Source: JBHIBD01 sp046758865 (GTDB lineage: Bacteria > Planctomycetota > Brocadiia > Brocadiales > Bathyanammoxibiaceae). Taken from it: DNA of 9,217 bases. Position 1 is the first letter of the stretch. The number at the start of each line of letters is the position of its first letter. The stretch spans positions 1 through 9,217 of the forward strand of contig JBHIBD010000076.1 of the NCBI GenBank assembly GCA_046758865.1, read 5' to 3'. Positions 1 through 5,856 of the stretch are shown in pieces. Made by a program: the position numbers and the translations under genes. The notes below the pieces were generated by a model. The model ran no database searches. It saw nothing but the letters and a program-made list of their open reading frames with translations, and was not told the origin of the DNA.

Positions 1-718
1 TATCATCCGCAACCTTTTTGAGCCTGGTGTTCTCTGCCTCCATTGATATAAGGATACCTTTAAGTTTGTTCAACTCTCTAATCTTATCCCTTAACAACGT
101 CTTTGCCTCTTTTATCTCTTTATTCCTTAAATCAAGCCTTTTCTTGAGCCTTTTTGCCTCTTCAGTCTTTCTATCAAGGTCGTGCTCAAGCCTTTGAATA
201 TCCTCGACCGAGGGTGGTGGTCTTGTGGTGCTTATCTCGGCTGCGGACATTCCCTCTCTGCTCAGCCCAAGCTCCTCGGCCTTACTATACTTTGCATTTG
301 CCTCCTTTGTCATACCCCTCTTCTCGTATACAAGCCCCAGCAAGTGGTGTGGCTGGGCATGAGATGGGCTGACCTGTATCGCCTTTCTAAGGGCATTTAA
401 GGCATCGTCTAGTCGGCCCCTCTGGATATAGAGGGTTCCAAGGCCACAATAGGCGTCCACATACTGTGGGTTAATATCCACTATCTTCCTGTATTCTGTG
501 ATAGCCTCGTCCAACATCCCGAGCCTCAGATAAACCGAGGTAAGGCCCAGACGGGCCTCTGAGTGGGTAAAGTTAAGCATCAAGGCCTTCTTGTACTCCG
601 CCACTGCCTCCTCCAGCATGTCTCTCTCCCTGTAGGCCTCTCCCAGTTGATAATGGGCATTGGTGTCATGAGGTCTCTTTTTCACCGCCTTCTTATACTT
701 ATCTATATTGTTACCCAC
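1..718 (-). CDS. TPR and coiled-coil protein, 3' end beyond the left edge
   Basis: The frame is open from the GTG at 718 to position 1 (239 codons) with no stop, so the C-terminus lies outside the window. Residues about 20-152 form four consecutive 34-residue TPR units with the expected small and aromatic positions (for example NAHYQLGEAY, DAYCGLGTLY, PHHLLGLVYEKRG). A short linker with a PPP run at about 170 follows. From about 175 to the edge there is a highly charged Lys/Glu/Leu segment that reads as a coiled coil. No signal peptide is visible. The start overlaps the stop of the upstream TPR lipoprotein gene (TAA 713-711), which implies translational coupling; a second GTG lies one codon upstream at 721. 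AAGGGG sits just ahead of the two GTGs. Oddly, the product starts in the second helix of a TPR, as if the N-terminal part were missing or supplied by the upstream frame. TPRs mediate protein-protein contacts; the partner is unknown. Confidence 0.8.
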   Translation of the reverse strand, partial: MGNNIDKYKKAVKKRPHDTNAHYQLGEAYRERDMLEEAVAEYKKALMLNFTHSEARLGLTSVYLRLGMLDEAITEYRKIVDINPQYVDAYCGLGTLYIQRGRLDDALNALRKAIQVSPSHAQPHHLLGLVYEKRGMTKEANAKYSKAEELGLSREGMSAAEISTTRPPPSVEDIQRLEHDLDRKTEEAKRLKKRLDLRNKEIKEAKTLLRDKIRELNKLKGILISMEAENTRLKKVADD

Positions 719-1742
719 CACTCGCCCCTTGTTTCACCCCCGCTCCTTCTGTCAATACTCCTTCTTCCTGCTCTGCAGCCTTACCTTCCTCTACAACCTC
801 GCTTTCCTTTGCAGCCCTGCTTTTATATACAACCTTGCCTCTCTCCACAACCTCTTCCTTCTCTACAACCTCTCCTTTTTCTTTAACCTCACCCTTCTCC
901 ACAACCTCGCTTTCTTCTACCACCCCTTCCGCCCCCTCTTTTTCACCTTCTTTTTCGGTATCTGCATACATTGCCGCCGATAACCTCGAGGCCTCGAGGA
1001 ACTCCTTCTCCGCCTCCTCCTTAAGCCCCTGCTTTTCCAGGAGTAAACCATAAGTGTGATGGGCTTCGGGAAGCCCCGGATGGACAGCTAGGGTATCCTT
1101 AACGTCCTTTATGGCCTCATCTAACCTTCCTAGTTCGGCCAGGCTCCTGGCCAGGCCCAGACGCGCCTCAACCAAGTTCTCGTTACCGCCCAAGGCCTTA
1201 CCGTATGCCCCAAGGGCATCATGAAACATCCCCTTGGCAAGATAGGCACTGCCGAGATTATAGTATGCCATTGTGCTCCTGGGATTACGCATTAGTACAC
1301 CACTCAGGTAAGTAATAGCCTTGTCAGGGTTTCCTTCTTCCAGGTATAAGAGGCCCAAGCTATAACGGGCGTCCTCATGGGTAGGGTCAATCTCCAGGGT
1401 CTTCTCCCACGCCTTAGCTGCTTCCTCCTGCATACCCTTCTTGTTGTATGCGATGCCCAGGTTATACCAGGCCTCTAAATGATTCGGGTTCAGCTTCAAG
1501 GCCCGTTTGTATTCCCGAATGGCATCCTCTAACCCGCCCCGAAGGTAGTATTTGTTACCCATGCTCATATGCCTCTCTACCCCGCCTGCTTCCATAATGG
1601 GCTCCTCCTGAAGTTTTAATGCTACTTCGGCCGGGTTAAAGACAGGAGGTTCTAGGGGCTCTTCTCTCCTGAAGAACCAGCAGGATGAGAGCAAGACCAT
1701 GGGCAAGAGCAAAAGGTGTAAGCATTTCGGGAGCTTCGTCAT
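711..1742 (-). CDS. TPR-repeat lipoprotein with hexapeptide-repeat tail
   Basis: The product is 343 residues from the ATG at 1742. This start is chosen over an in-frame GTG at 1775 because GGAAGG lies 7 bases upstream and because it gives a compact signal peptide: Lys at 3 and 6, a Leu-rich core, then the lipobox L-S-S-C with Cys21 as the predicted lipidated residue. Trp at +2 does not give an inner-membrane retention signal under the E. coli rule. Residues about 57-259 hold six tandem TPRs (YYLRGGLEDAIREYKRALKLNP, AWYNLGIAYNKKG and similar). The last about 75 residues are a Glu/Lys-rich low-complexity tail made of hexapeptide repeats, ending in ASGG. The upstream Usp1 gene is 36 bases away, and the downstream TPR gene overlaps its stop codon in the +1 frame. 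The likely role is a periplasmic or outer-membrane scaffold; the substrate or partner is not identifiable. Confidence 0.88.
   Translation of the reverse strand: MTKLPKCLHLLLLPMVLLSSCWFFRREEPLEPPVFNPAEVALKLQEEPIMEAGGVERHMSMGNKYYLRGGLEDAIREYKRALKLNPNHLEAWYNLGIAYNKKGMQEEAAKAWEKTLEIDPTHEDARYSLGLLYLEEGNPDKAITYLSGVLMRNPRSTMAYYNLGSAYLAKGMFHDALGAYGKALGGNENLVEARLGLARSLAELGRLDEAIKDVKDTLAVHPGLPEAHHTYGLLLEKQGLKEEAEKEFLEASRLSAAMYADTEKEGEKEGAEGVVEESEVVEKGEVKEKGEVVEKEEVVERGKVVYKSRAAKESEVVEEGKAAEQEEGVLTEGAGVKQGASGG
762..926 (-). repeat. Degenerate 18-bp tandem repeat coding for a hexapeptide
   Basis: About nine in-frame copies of an 18-base unit encode variants of E-V-V-E-K-G (GVVEES, EVVEKG, EVKEKG, EVVEKE, EVVERG, KVVYKS, RAAKES, EVVEEG, KAAEQE). 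On the plus strand this appears as a C/T-rich run with recurrent CACAACCTC or CTACAACCTC. The unit is a multiple of three, so copy-number changes keep the frame. The tail is highly charged and probably extended or helical. Confidence 0.8.
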
Positions 1743-1749
1743 GGGCTTA

Positions 1750-1755
1750 CCTTCC
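1750..1755 (-). promoter_or_regulatory. Ribosome binding site deciding the TPR lipoprotein start
   Basis: GGAAGG on the minus strand lies 7 bases before the ATG at 1742. It favours that ATG over the upstream GTG at 1775, which is only 3 bases after the Usp1 stop and has no comparable site. Confidence 0.6.
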
Positions 1756-1778
1756 AACCCATAGTATAAGGCCACCCC

Positions 1779-2216
1779 TCAAGCGTGGCGCACGGTAAGC
1801 ACAGGGCAAGGGGCCTTCCGCACCACATTTTCGGCCACACTGCCGACAATCACGTGGGAAAGGCCTGTCCTGCCGTGAGTGCCCATCACTATTAGGTCAA
1901 CCTCTTTTTCCTTAGCTACACTCAGGATATCCTTGACAGGCACACCTACAATAACAATGGGCTCTATATCAACTCCTTCTACCTCATCGGCAGCTTTTTT
2001 GACAAGTTCTTCCTTAATACGCTTTATTGCATCCTCACCCGGCTTGGGGACATCAAGATCAAGTGTGCTTTCATGCCCGAAGCTGCGGATGTCTACAACG
2101 TGCACAAGGTACATCTTTGCGGATTCTATACGGGCAATATGTGCGGCATACTTAAAGGCATCTTGCGAACACACAGAATAATCAACAGGACACAGCACCT
2201 TTTTTATATTGACCAT
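1779..2216 (-). CDS. Universal stress protein, UspA family (Usp1)
   Basis: This is a single USP domain of 145 residues, the usual family length. The N-terminus MVNIKKVLCPVDYS is beta strand 1 with the conserved adenine-contacting Asp (D12). The phosphate-binding motif G-x2-G-x9-G-S is complete (G112, G115, G125, S126), so this member should bind ATP. It ends in the family-typical PCPVLTV strand. The ATG at 2216 is preferred over a TTG 12 codons upstream because AGGAGAG sits 9 bases before the ATG. Usp2 is its closest relative in the array; they share the IRSFGHES segment and VPKP. It is the last of five USP genes and is followed by the TPR lipoprotein gene 36 bases later. USPs are cytoplasmic dimers that sense stress or nucleotide state; the specific target is unknown. 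Confidence 0.93.
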   Translation of the reverse strand: MVNIKKVLCPVDYSVCSQDAFKYAAHIARIESAKMYLVHVVDIRSFGHESTLDLDVPKPGEDAIKRIKEELVKKAADEVEGVDIEPIVIVGVPVKDILSVAKEKEVDLIVMGTHGRTGLSHVIVGSVAENVVRKAPCPVLTVRHA

Positions 2217-2225
2217 TTTGTCTAT

Positions 2226-2232
2226 CTCTCCT
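2226..2232 (-). promoter_or_regulatory. Ribosome binding site of Usp1
   Basis: AGGAGAG on the minus strand ends 9 bases before the ATG at 2216. It supports the 145-residue form over the longer TTG-initiated reading. Confidence 0.6.
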
Positions 2233-2283
2233 ACCTTGCCGGGCCTCTGCAAGACTAAGCACTTCTAATCCGCATTTTATAAT

Positions 2284-2356
2284 TGTAGGGAGCGATTTGC
2301 GCCGGAGGCACATCTCCACCAAAGGAGGGTCTGCCTCTGGCGTAACCGCTTCTACA
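2284..2356. repeat. Palindromic intergenic repeat element
   Basis: This nested inverted repeat fills the middle of the 211-base gap between Usp2 and Usp1. The outer arms are TGTAG (2284-2288) and CTACA (2352-2356). Next come AGCGATT and AACCGCT with one mismatch. The strong inner arms are CGCCGGAGGCA (2300-2310) and TGCCTCTGGCG (2332-2342), which pair except for one G-T position. A small inner stem CTCC/GGAG closes the structure. The inner GCCRGAGGC core also occurs in the element at 5738-5821, so this is a dispersed repeat family, not a private hairpin. No T-run follows on either side, so it is not a typical intrinsic terminator. No transposase gene is present. The remaining gap bases show no clear promoter. 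Confidence 0.7.
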
Positions 2357-2427
2357 GGATAAATCAAGCCCTCACAATGTATTCCCCATAGAGTGGTACA
2401 ACAGGCTTCTCTCAATAAAGATGGGTA

Positions 2428-2871
2428 TCAGGGATGACGCACAGTGAGTACGGGGCAGGGGGCCTTCCGCACCACATTTTCGGCCACACTGCCAATAATC
2501 ACATGAGGTATACCGGTCCTGCCATGGGTGCCCATTACTATCATATCCACCTCTTTTTCCTTAGCCACCTTCAGAATTTCTTCGACGGGCTTGCCTACCA
2601 CCACGATGGCCTCTACCTCAACCTTCTTTCCGTCCCTCTCGTGGACCAAATCCTCAGCAAGCTCCTTTCTTATGCGCTCTATTACTTCCTGGGTTGGTTT
2701 GGGCACCTCAAAGTCAAGAGGGCTCTCATGGCCAAAACTACGGATATCTATTACATGCATTAGATACATCTGGGCCCCTTCCCCACCGGCGATATGTGCA
2801 GCATACTTCATCGCCTCCGAAGAACATACAGAGTAATCAACCGGGCAAAGTATCTTTTTTATGCTGACCAT
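2428..2871 (-). CDS. Universal stress protein, UspA family (Usp2)
   Basis: This is a 147-residue single USP domain starting MVSIKKILCPVDYS, with Asp12 and a complete ATP-binding motif (G114, G117, G127, S128), ending PCPVLTVRHP. By eye roughly two thirds of positions match Usp1, including the shared VDYSVCS, YAAHIA and IRSFGHES blocks, so these two look like the most recent duplicates of the array. A Lys/Glu-rich insert near residues 76-85 (HERDGKKVEV) makes it slightly longer than Usp1. A strong AGGAGGG lies 9 bases before the ATG. It sits 90 bases after Usp3, and that gap shows nothing recognisable. Cytoplasmic, probably dimeric and ATP-binding; the target is unknown. Confidence 0.93.
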   Translation of the reverse strand: MVSIKKILCPVDYSVCSSEAMKYAAHIAGGEGAQMYLMHVIDIRSFGHESPLDFEVPKPTQEVIERIRKELAEDLVHERDGKKVEVEAIVVVGKPVEEILKVAKEKEVDMIVMGTHGRTGIPHVIIGSVAENVVRKAPCPVLTVRHP

Positions 2872-2880
2872 TTCATGTAT

Positions 2881-2887
2881 CCCTCCT
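2881..2887 (-). promoter_or_regulatory. Strong ribosome binding site of Usp2
   Basis: AGGAGGG on the minus strand is nearly a full anti-SD complement, 9 bases before the ATG at 2871. It is the best Shine-Dalgarno in the USP array and suggests Usp2 is well translated independently of its neighbours. Confidence 0.65.
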
Positions 2888-2961
2888 ATCTCGCCAGTTC
2901 GCCATAAAGAGCTGTCTGAGTCTCAAATATTCCATCAATCATCCCTCCAACAGAGAGCATA

Positions 2962-3396
2962 TCAAGGTTGGCGTACAGTAAGGACCGGGCAGGGGGACCT
3001 CCTTACCACGTTTTCTGCCACGCTACCCATGATCACGTGAGCTATACCTGTCCTACCGTGAGTACCCATAATTATCACATCTGCACCCTTCTCCTTAGCG
3101 GCGTTTATTATCTCTACAACAGGGATACCTACCGTAACAATGGTTTCTACACCGACCTTCTTCCTCACCTCCTCAGGCACACGCTTGCCCAACTCTTCCT
3201 TCATGCGGTTTATGGTCTCAGAATCGGGGTTTGCAACCTCCGAGGGAGTATAACCTTCTAAGTAACGGACATCTATCACATGCACCAGGCACAGCTTGGC
3301 GGCCTCTCTCAAGGCAAAATGCACGGCATAATCTAGCGCCGCCAGGGAACCCTTGGAATAATCTATGGGGCAAAGTATAACTTTTATCTTTATCAT
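2962..3396 (-). CDS. Universal stress protein, UspA family (Usp3)
   Basis: This 144-residue single USP domain begins MIKIKVILCPIDYS. Asp12 and the ATP-binding motif (G111, G114, G124, S125) are intact, and the C-terminal strand is PCPVLTVRQP. The middle resembles Usp5 (VETIVTVGIP, EIINAA) more than Usp1 or Usp2, so the array seems to contain at least two sub-lineages. AGGGGGA lies 7 bases before the ATG. Gaps are 33 bases to Usp4 upstream and 90 bases to Usp2 downstream, consistent with co-transcription. Confidence 0.93.
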   Translation of the reverse strand: MIKIKVILCPIDYSKGSLAALDYAVHFALREAAKLCLVHVIDVRYLEGYTPSEVANPDSETINRMKEELGKRVPEEVRKKVGVETIVTVGIPVVEIINAAKEKGADVIIMGTHGRTGIAHVIMGSVAENVVRRSPCPVLTVRQP

Positions 3397-3403
3397 CCAG
3401 TAG

Positions 3404-3410
3404 TCCCCCT
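3404..3410 (-). promoter_or_regulatory. Ribosome binding site of Usp3
   Basis: AGGGGGA on the minus strand ends 7 bases before the ATG at 3396, a good spacing that confirms this start. Confidence 0.55.
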
Positions 3411-3429
3411 GTAAGGTACAAGGGTTTTG

Positions 3430-3867
3430 CTAACCTGGCCATCGGACGGTAAGCACTGCGCAATTAGCCCTCTTTAACACATTCGCCGCCACACTGCCCA
3501 TGACCGCACGGGCTACGCCCGTCCGGCCATGCGTACCCATTACTATCATGTCCACATCCCTCTCCCTTGCGATACTCAAGATTCTCTGGACAGGTGTGCC
3601 AGCAGTCACAATCGTATCCACATTTATTTTTGACTTTACCTCATCTGAGACCTTCAGGGCAAGCTCTTTCTTCATTCGGCTTACAGTCTCAGACTCTGGA
3701 CCGGGATATTCAAAGGGAGGAAAGTCATCAAAGTGGCGCATATCAATGATATAGAGCAAATATAATTTTGCTGAACTCTTTAAGGCAAAATGTATTGCAT
3801 ACGCCAGGGCCTCCATAGAACATCTGGAATAATCAACCGCACACAGTATGTTCCTTAATCTTACCAT
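3430..3867 (-). CDS. Universal stress protein, UspA family, divergent member (Usp4)
   Basis: This 145-residue USP domain begins MVRLRNILCAVDYS. Asp12 and the nucleotide motif (G111, G114, G124, S125) are kept, so ATP binding is expected. It is the most divergent of the five: the otherwise constant CPVD strand reads CAVD, the segment after the glycine motif is ARAVMGSVAANVLKRAN instead of the HVxxGSVAENVVRK type, and the last strand is CAVLTVRWPG instead of CPVLTVRQP. The central segment DFPPFEYPGP is Pro- and Phe-rich. The Shine-Dalgarno is weak or too close (GAGGG about 4 bases before the ATG). It is 29 bases after Usp5 and 33 before Usp3. Confidence 0.92.
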   Translation of the reverse strand: MVRLRNILCAVDYSRCSMEALAYAIHFALKSSAKLYLLYIIDMRHFDDFPPFEYPGPESETVSRMKKELALKVSDEVKSKINVDTIVTAGTPVQRILSIARERDVDMIVMGTHGRTGVARAVMGSVAANVLKRANCAVLTVRWPG

Positions 3868-3896
3868 TCCGCCCTCTAAAAATAATTGGTCACCTA

Positions 3897-4340
3897 TCAG
3901 TGGGCCTGGCGCACCGTAAGCACGGGACAGATGGCCTTTCTCACCACATTCTCAGCCACACTACCCATGACCACGTGGGCAATGCCCGTCCTTCCATGAG
4001 TACCTATCACTATTATGTCTACCTCCTTCTCATTGGCAGCATTAATAATCTCCTGAGCAGGCACACCCACTGTAACAATCGTTTCAACGGCTATGTCCCC
4101 GCTTATCTCTTTCGGCACGCTCTGAGTAAGCTTCTCCTTCAAGTGGGCAACGGTCTCCTCATCTGGGCTAGGCCGCACCTCATATATAGGACCACCATAG
4201 TCGTATATACGTTTGTCAACTACGTGCATCAAATAAAGCTTTGCAGAATCTCTCAGGGCCAGTCCCGCCGCGTACCTCAGGGCCTTAGCCGAGCAATCGG
4301 AATAATCAATCGGACACAGTATTTTCTTGAATGTTATCAT
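3897..4340 (-). CDS. Universal stress protein, UspA family (Usp5), coupled to antiporter C
   Basis: This 147-residue USP domain begins MITFKKILCPIDYS, with Asp12 and a complete ATP-binding motif (G113, G116, G126, S127), ending CPVLTVRQAH. Its ATG overlaps the TGA of antiporter C as ATGA, and AGGAGA lies 11 bases upstream inside the antiporter's last codons. This is direct evidence for translational coupling and for a functional link with the antiporter. It is the first of the five USPs to be transcribed and shares the VETIVTVG and EIINAA segments with Usp3. Confidence 0.93.
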   Translation of the reverse strand: MITFKKILCPIDYSDCSAKALRYAAGLALRDSAKLYLMHVVDKRIYDYGGPIYEVRPSPDEETVAHLKEKLTQSVPKEISGDIAVETIVTVGVPAQEIINAANEKEVDIIVIGTHGRTGIAHVVMGSVAENVVRKAICPVLTVRQAH

Positions 4341-5716
4341 CTTCTACCCAGTCTCCTAAGTCTTAGAGTTACCTTCCTAGTTTCAACGCTGACATAGGGA
4401 GGTATGGAATACCTGGTCCCAACAAGTCCCCGTCGTTCAGATAGAACGAACTTTAACAAAAGCGGGGCTACAAGTGCTGTAAAGGCCACCACTATTATTA
4501 TAGCCGAAAACAGGTCTTCACTTAATACTCCAAGGTCAAGCCCGATACCAGCCAGGGTTATGGTCACCACGGCCCTTGGTGCCATGCCAACACCAACAGC
4601 CAGGCGATTTATGCCTTTTTCGGTCACACAAACACCGCAGAAAAGCTTGCCCAACATGGCAGCCGCCGTAATGCTGATTCCTATTAGTGCGGAATGCCAG
4701 TTCAAAAGGCTCTCAAGCCTCACCTGGGTACCCACGAATACAAAGAAAATGGGAACAAATATCATATAGGCAGGCCGCACGATTTCCTCCAAGCCGTGCT
4801 CCTCGCCGTCTAAGTCTCTTAAGCGAATGTGCCTGAGGAGCAAACCTGCCCCAAAAGACCCCACTATCGTGGCAAGCCCAATGGACTCAGCAAGATACGC
4901 AAGCAGGAGACATACGACTACCACAAGAAACACCTTCATAGTCTCGGGAAACTTCCTGGTAACAATGTCACCAAAAGCCTTGCTGAGCTTTAGACTGATT
5001 GCCACTATTGCAGCCACAAATCCCACTGCCGTCACCCCTGATATGGCCAGGCTTGTTACAGTCAGCCCACCCATAAGTATCACACTGCTAACGACACCCA
5101 GGATAAGGAGCACCAGGACATCATCAATTATGGCTGCGCCTATGATTACTCTCGCCTCGTTGCTCCGTGACTTCCCTATCTCGTCAAACACCCTTGCGAT
5201 AATCCCAACACCTGTGGCGCAGAGAGTAATGGCCAGAAAGAGGCGGGTATAGACAGAGGCGTCGGGAAGCAAGAAGTGGCCCACAAGGTATCCCAATCCT
5301 CCAGGGGCAATGACACCACCCAGAGCAACCAGAAAGCAGGAAGGTCCTGCACGGAGCAACTTATTAAGGTCCGTATGCAGGCCAATGCTCAGTAGAAGTA
5401 CTATGGCACCAAAATCCGCCGGTATCCTTATACTGGGCGTCGTGTGTAAAAACTCAAAGAAGCTCCATCCACTAAAGAAGTACACATTCCCCAACAATAT
5501 GCCCATCAACAACTCACCCAGAACTACCGGAAGATTGAGCGCCCTGGCCACGTTCTTGCCAATCTCTCCAGCAGCAACAAGGATTAATATAGCCAGCAAG
5601 AAGTCACTAACTGGCTCCGCATGCCATATATCCAGCTCCGACCCTGGGCCCCCGGGTACCTTCGCCGTGGTAACGTTATACCCACCAACAGCTATTGGAA
5701 ATGACAGACTATTCAT
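4337..5716 (-). CDS. CPA2-family cation/proton antiporter, divergent paralog (C)
   Basis: This 459-residue integral membrane protein has a Na_H_Exchanger-type core from about residue 38 to 425, with roughly 12-13 hydrophobic segments. Family landmarks are LNLPVVLGELLMGILLGN (60-77), the IGLHTDL turn (111-117), CATGVGIIARVFDEIG in the unwound-helix region (166-181), and the paired Asp of the ion site in IIDDVLVLL (D198, D199). Paired Asp is known from electrogenic CPA2 exchangers such as NapA. The PRxEV motif of copies A and B reads PRAVV here (380-384), so the Glu is lost. The N-terminal extension is shorter than in A and B, but the first residues keep the same pattern (PIAVGGY against PLAIGNY), and the C-terminus ends in the same LGRR. 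Its stop overlaps the Usp5 start. No good Shine-Dalgarno precedes the ATG. The transported ion (Na+, Li+ or K+) cannot be read from sequence. Confidence 0.92.
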   Translation of the reverse strand: MNSLSFPIAVGGYNVTTAKVPGGPGSELDIWHAEPVSDFLLAILILVAAGEIGKNVARALNLPVVLGELLMGILLGNVYFFSGWSFFEFLHTTPSIRIPADFGAIVLLLSIGLHTDLNKLLRAGPSCFLVALGGVIAPGGLGYLVGHFLLPDASVYTRLFLAITLCATGVGIIARVFDEIGKSRSNEARVIIGAAIIDDVLVLLILGVVSSVILMGGLTVTSLAISGVTAVGFVAAIVAISLKLSKAFGDIVTRKFPETMKVFLVVVVCLLLAYLAESIGLATIVGSFGAGLLLRHIRLRDLDGEEHGLEEIVRPAYMIFVPIFFVFVGTQVRLESLLNWHSALIGISITAAAMLGKLFCGVCVTEKGINRLAVGVGMAPRAVVTITLAGIGLDLGVLSEDLFSAIIIVVAFTALVAPLLLKFVLSERRGLVGTRYSIPPYVSVETRKVTLRLRRLGRR

Positions 5717-5737
5717 CGTCTTTTTCTTTCTGCCTAA

Positions 5738-5821
5738 TTGTAGTGGCAGAGTTTACTCTGCCTGTAGTCGAGTCGTGCCAGAGGCAGATCCGCCTCCGGC
5801 GGACAAGCTCGACCACTACAA
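5738..5821. repeat. Palindromic repeat element with TTGTAGTGG/CCACTACAA ends (MITE/REP-like)
   Basis: This 84-base element lies in the 140-base gap between antiporters B and C. Perfect terminal inverted repeats TTGTAGTGG (5738-5746) and CCACTACAA (5813-5821) bound it. Inside are a perfect hairpin GGCAGAG-TTTA-CTCTGCC (5745-5762), the arms TCGAG (5768-5772) and CTCGA (5808-5812), and a near-perfect 24-base palindrome GCCAGAGGC...GCCTCCGGC (5777-5800). The four non-Watson-Crick positions of that palindrome (two A-C pairs, each counted on both arms) become G-U pairs in minus-strand RNA, so the fold is stable in the operon transcript. The GCCRGAGGC core is shared with the element at 2284-2356. 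No transposase is nearby, so it would be non-autonomous. There is no T-run, so a terminator role is unlikely. Confidence 0.75.
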
Positions 5822-5856
5822 TACTACGGGACCCCATACCCTTCAACCTAATATGC

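Noticed and set aside
762..926. CRISPR-like array
   Set aside because: The repeats are 18 bp, directly adjoining without spacers, in frame and coding for a hexapeptide.
563..983. Plus-strand frames of about 90-107 codons with Leu/Phe/Ser-rich repeats
   Set aside because: They are the complement of the hexapeptide-repeat DNA and the TPR genes; the repeat pattern comes from the 18-bp unit.
2182..2415. 77-codon minus-strand frame across the Usp2-Usp1 gap
   Set aside because: It reads through the palindromic repeat and into the Usp1 start in another frame; there is no recognisable protein character and the element explains the open frame.
2217..2427. Promoter for Usp1 in the 211-base gap (TATAAA-like and TTGTAC-like stretches on the minus strand)
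   Set aside because: No pair of -35 and -10 boxes with acceptable spacing was found; AT-rich matches alone are not enough.
5738..5821. Rho-independent terminator between antiporters B and C
   Set aside because: The stems are strong, but no T-run follows on the transcribed strand, and the element has terminal inverted repeats typical of a dispersed repeat.
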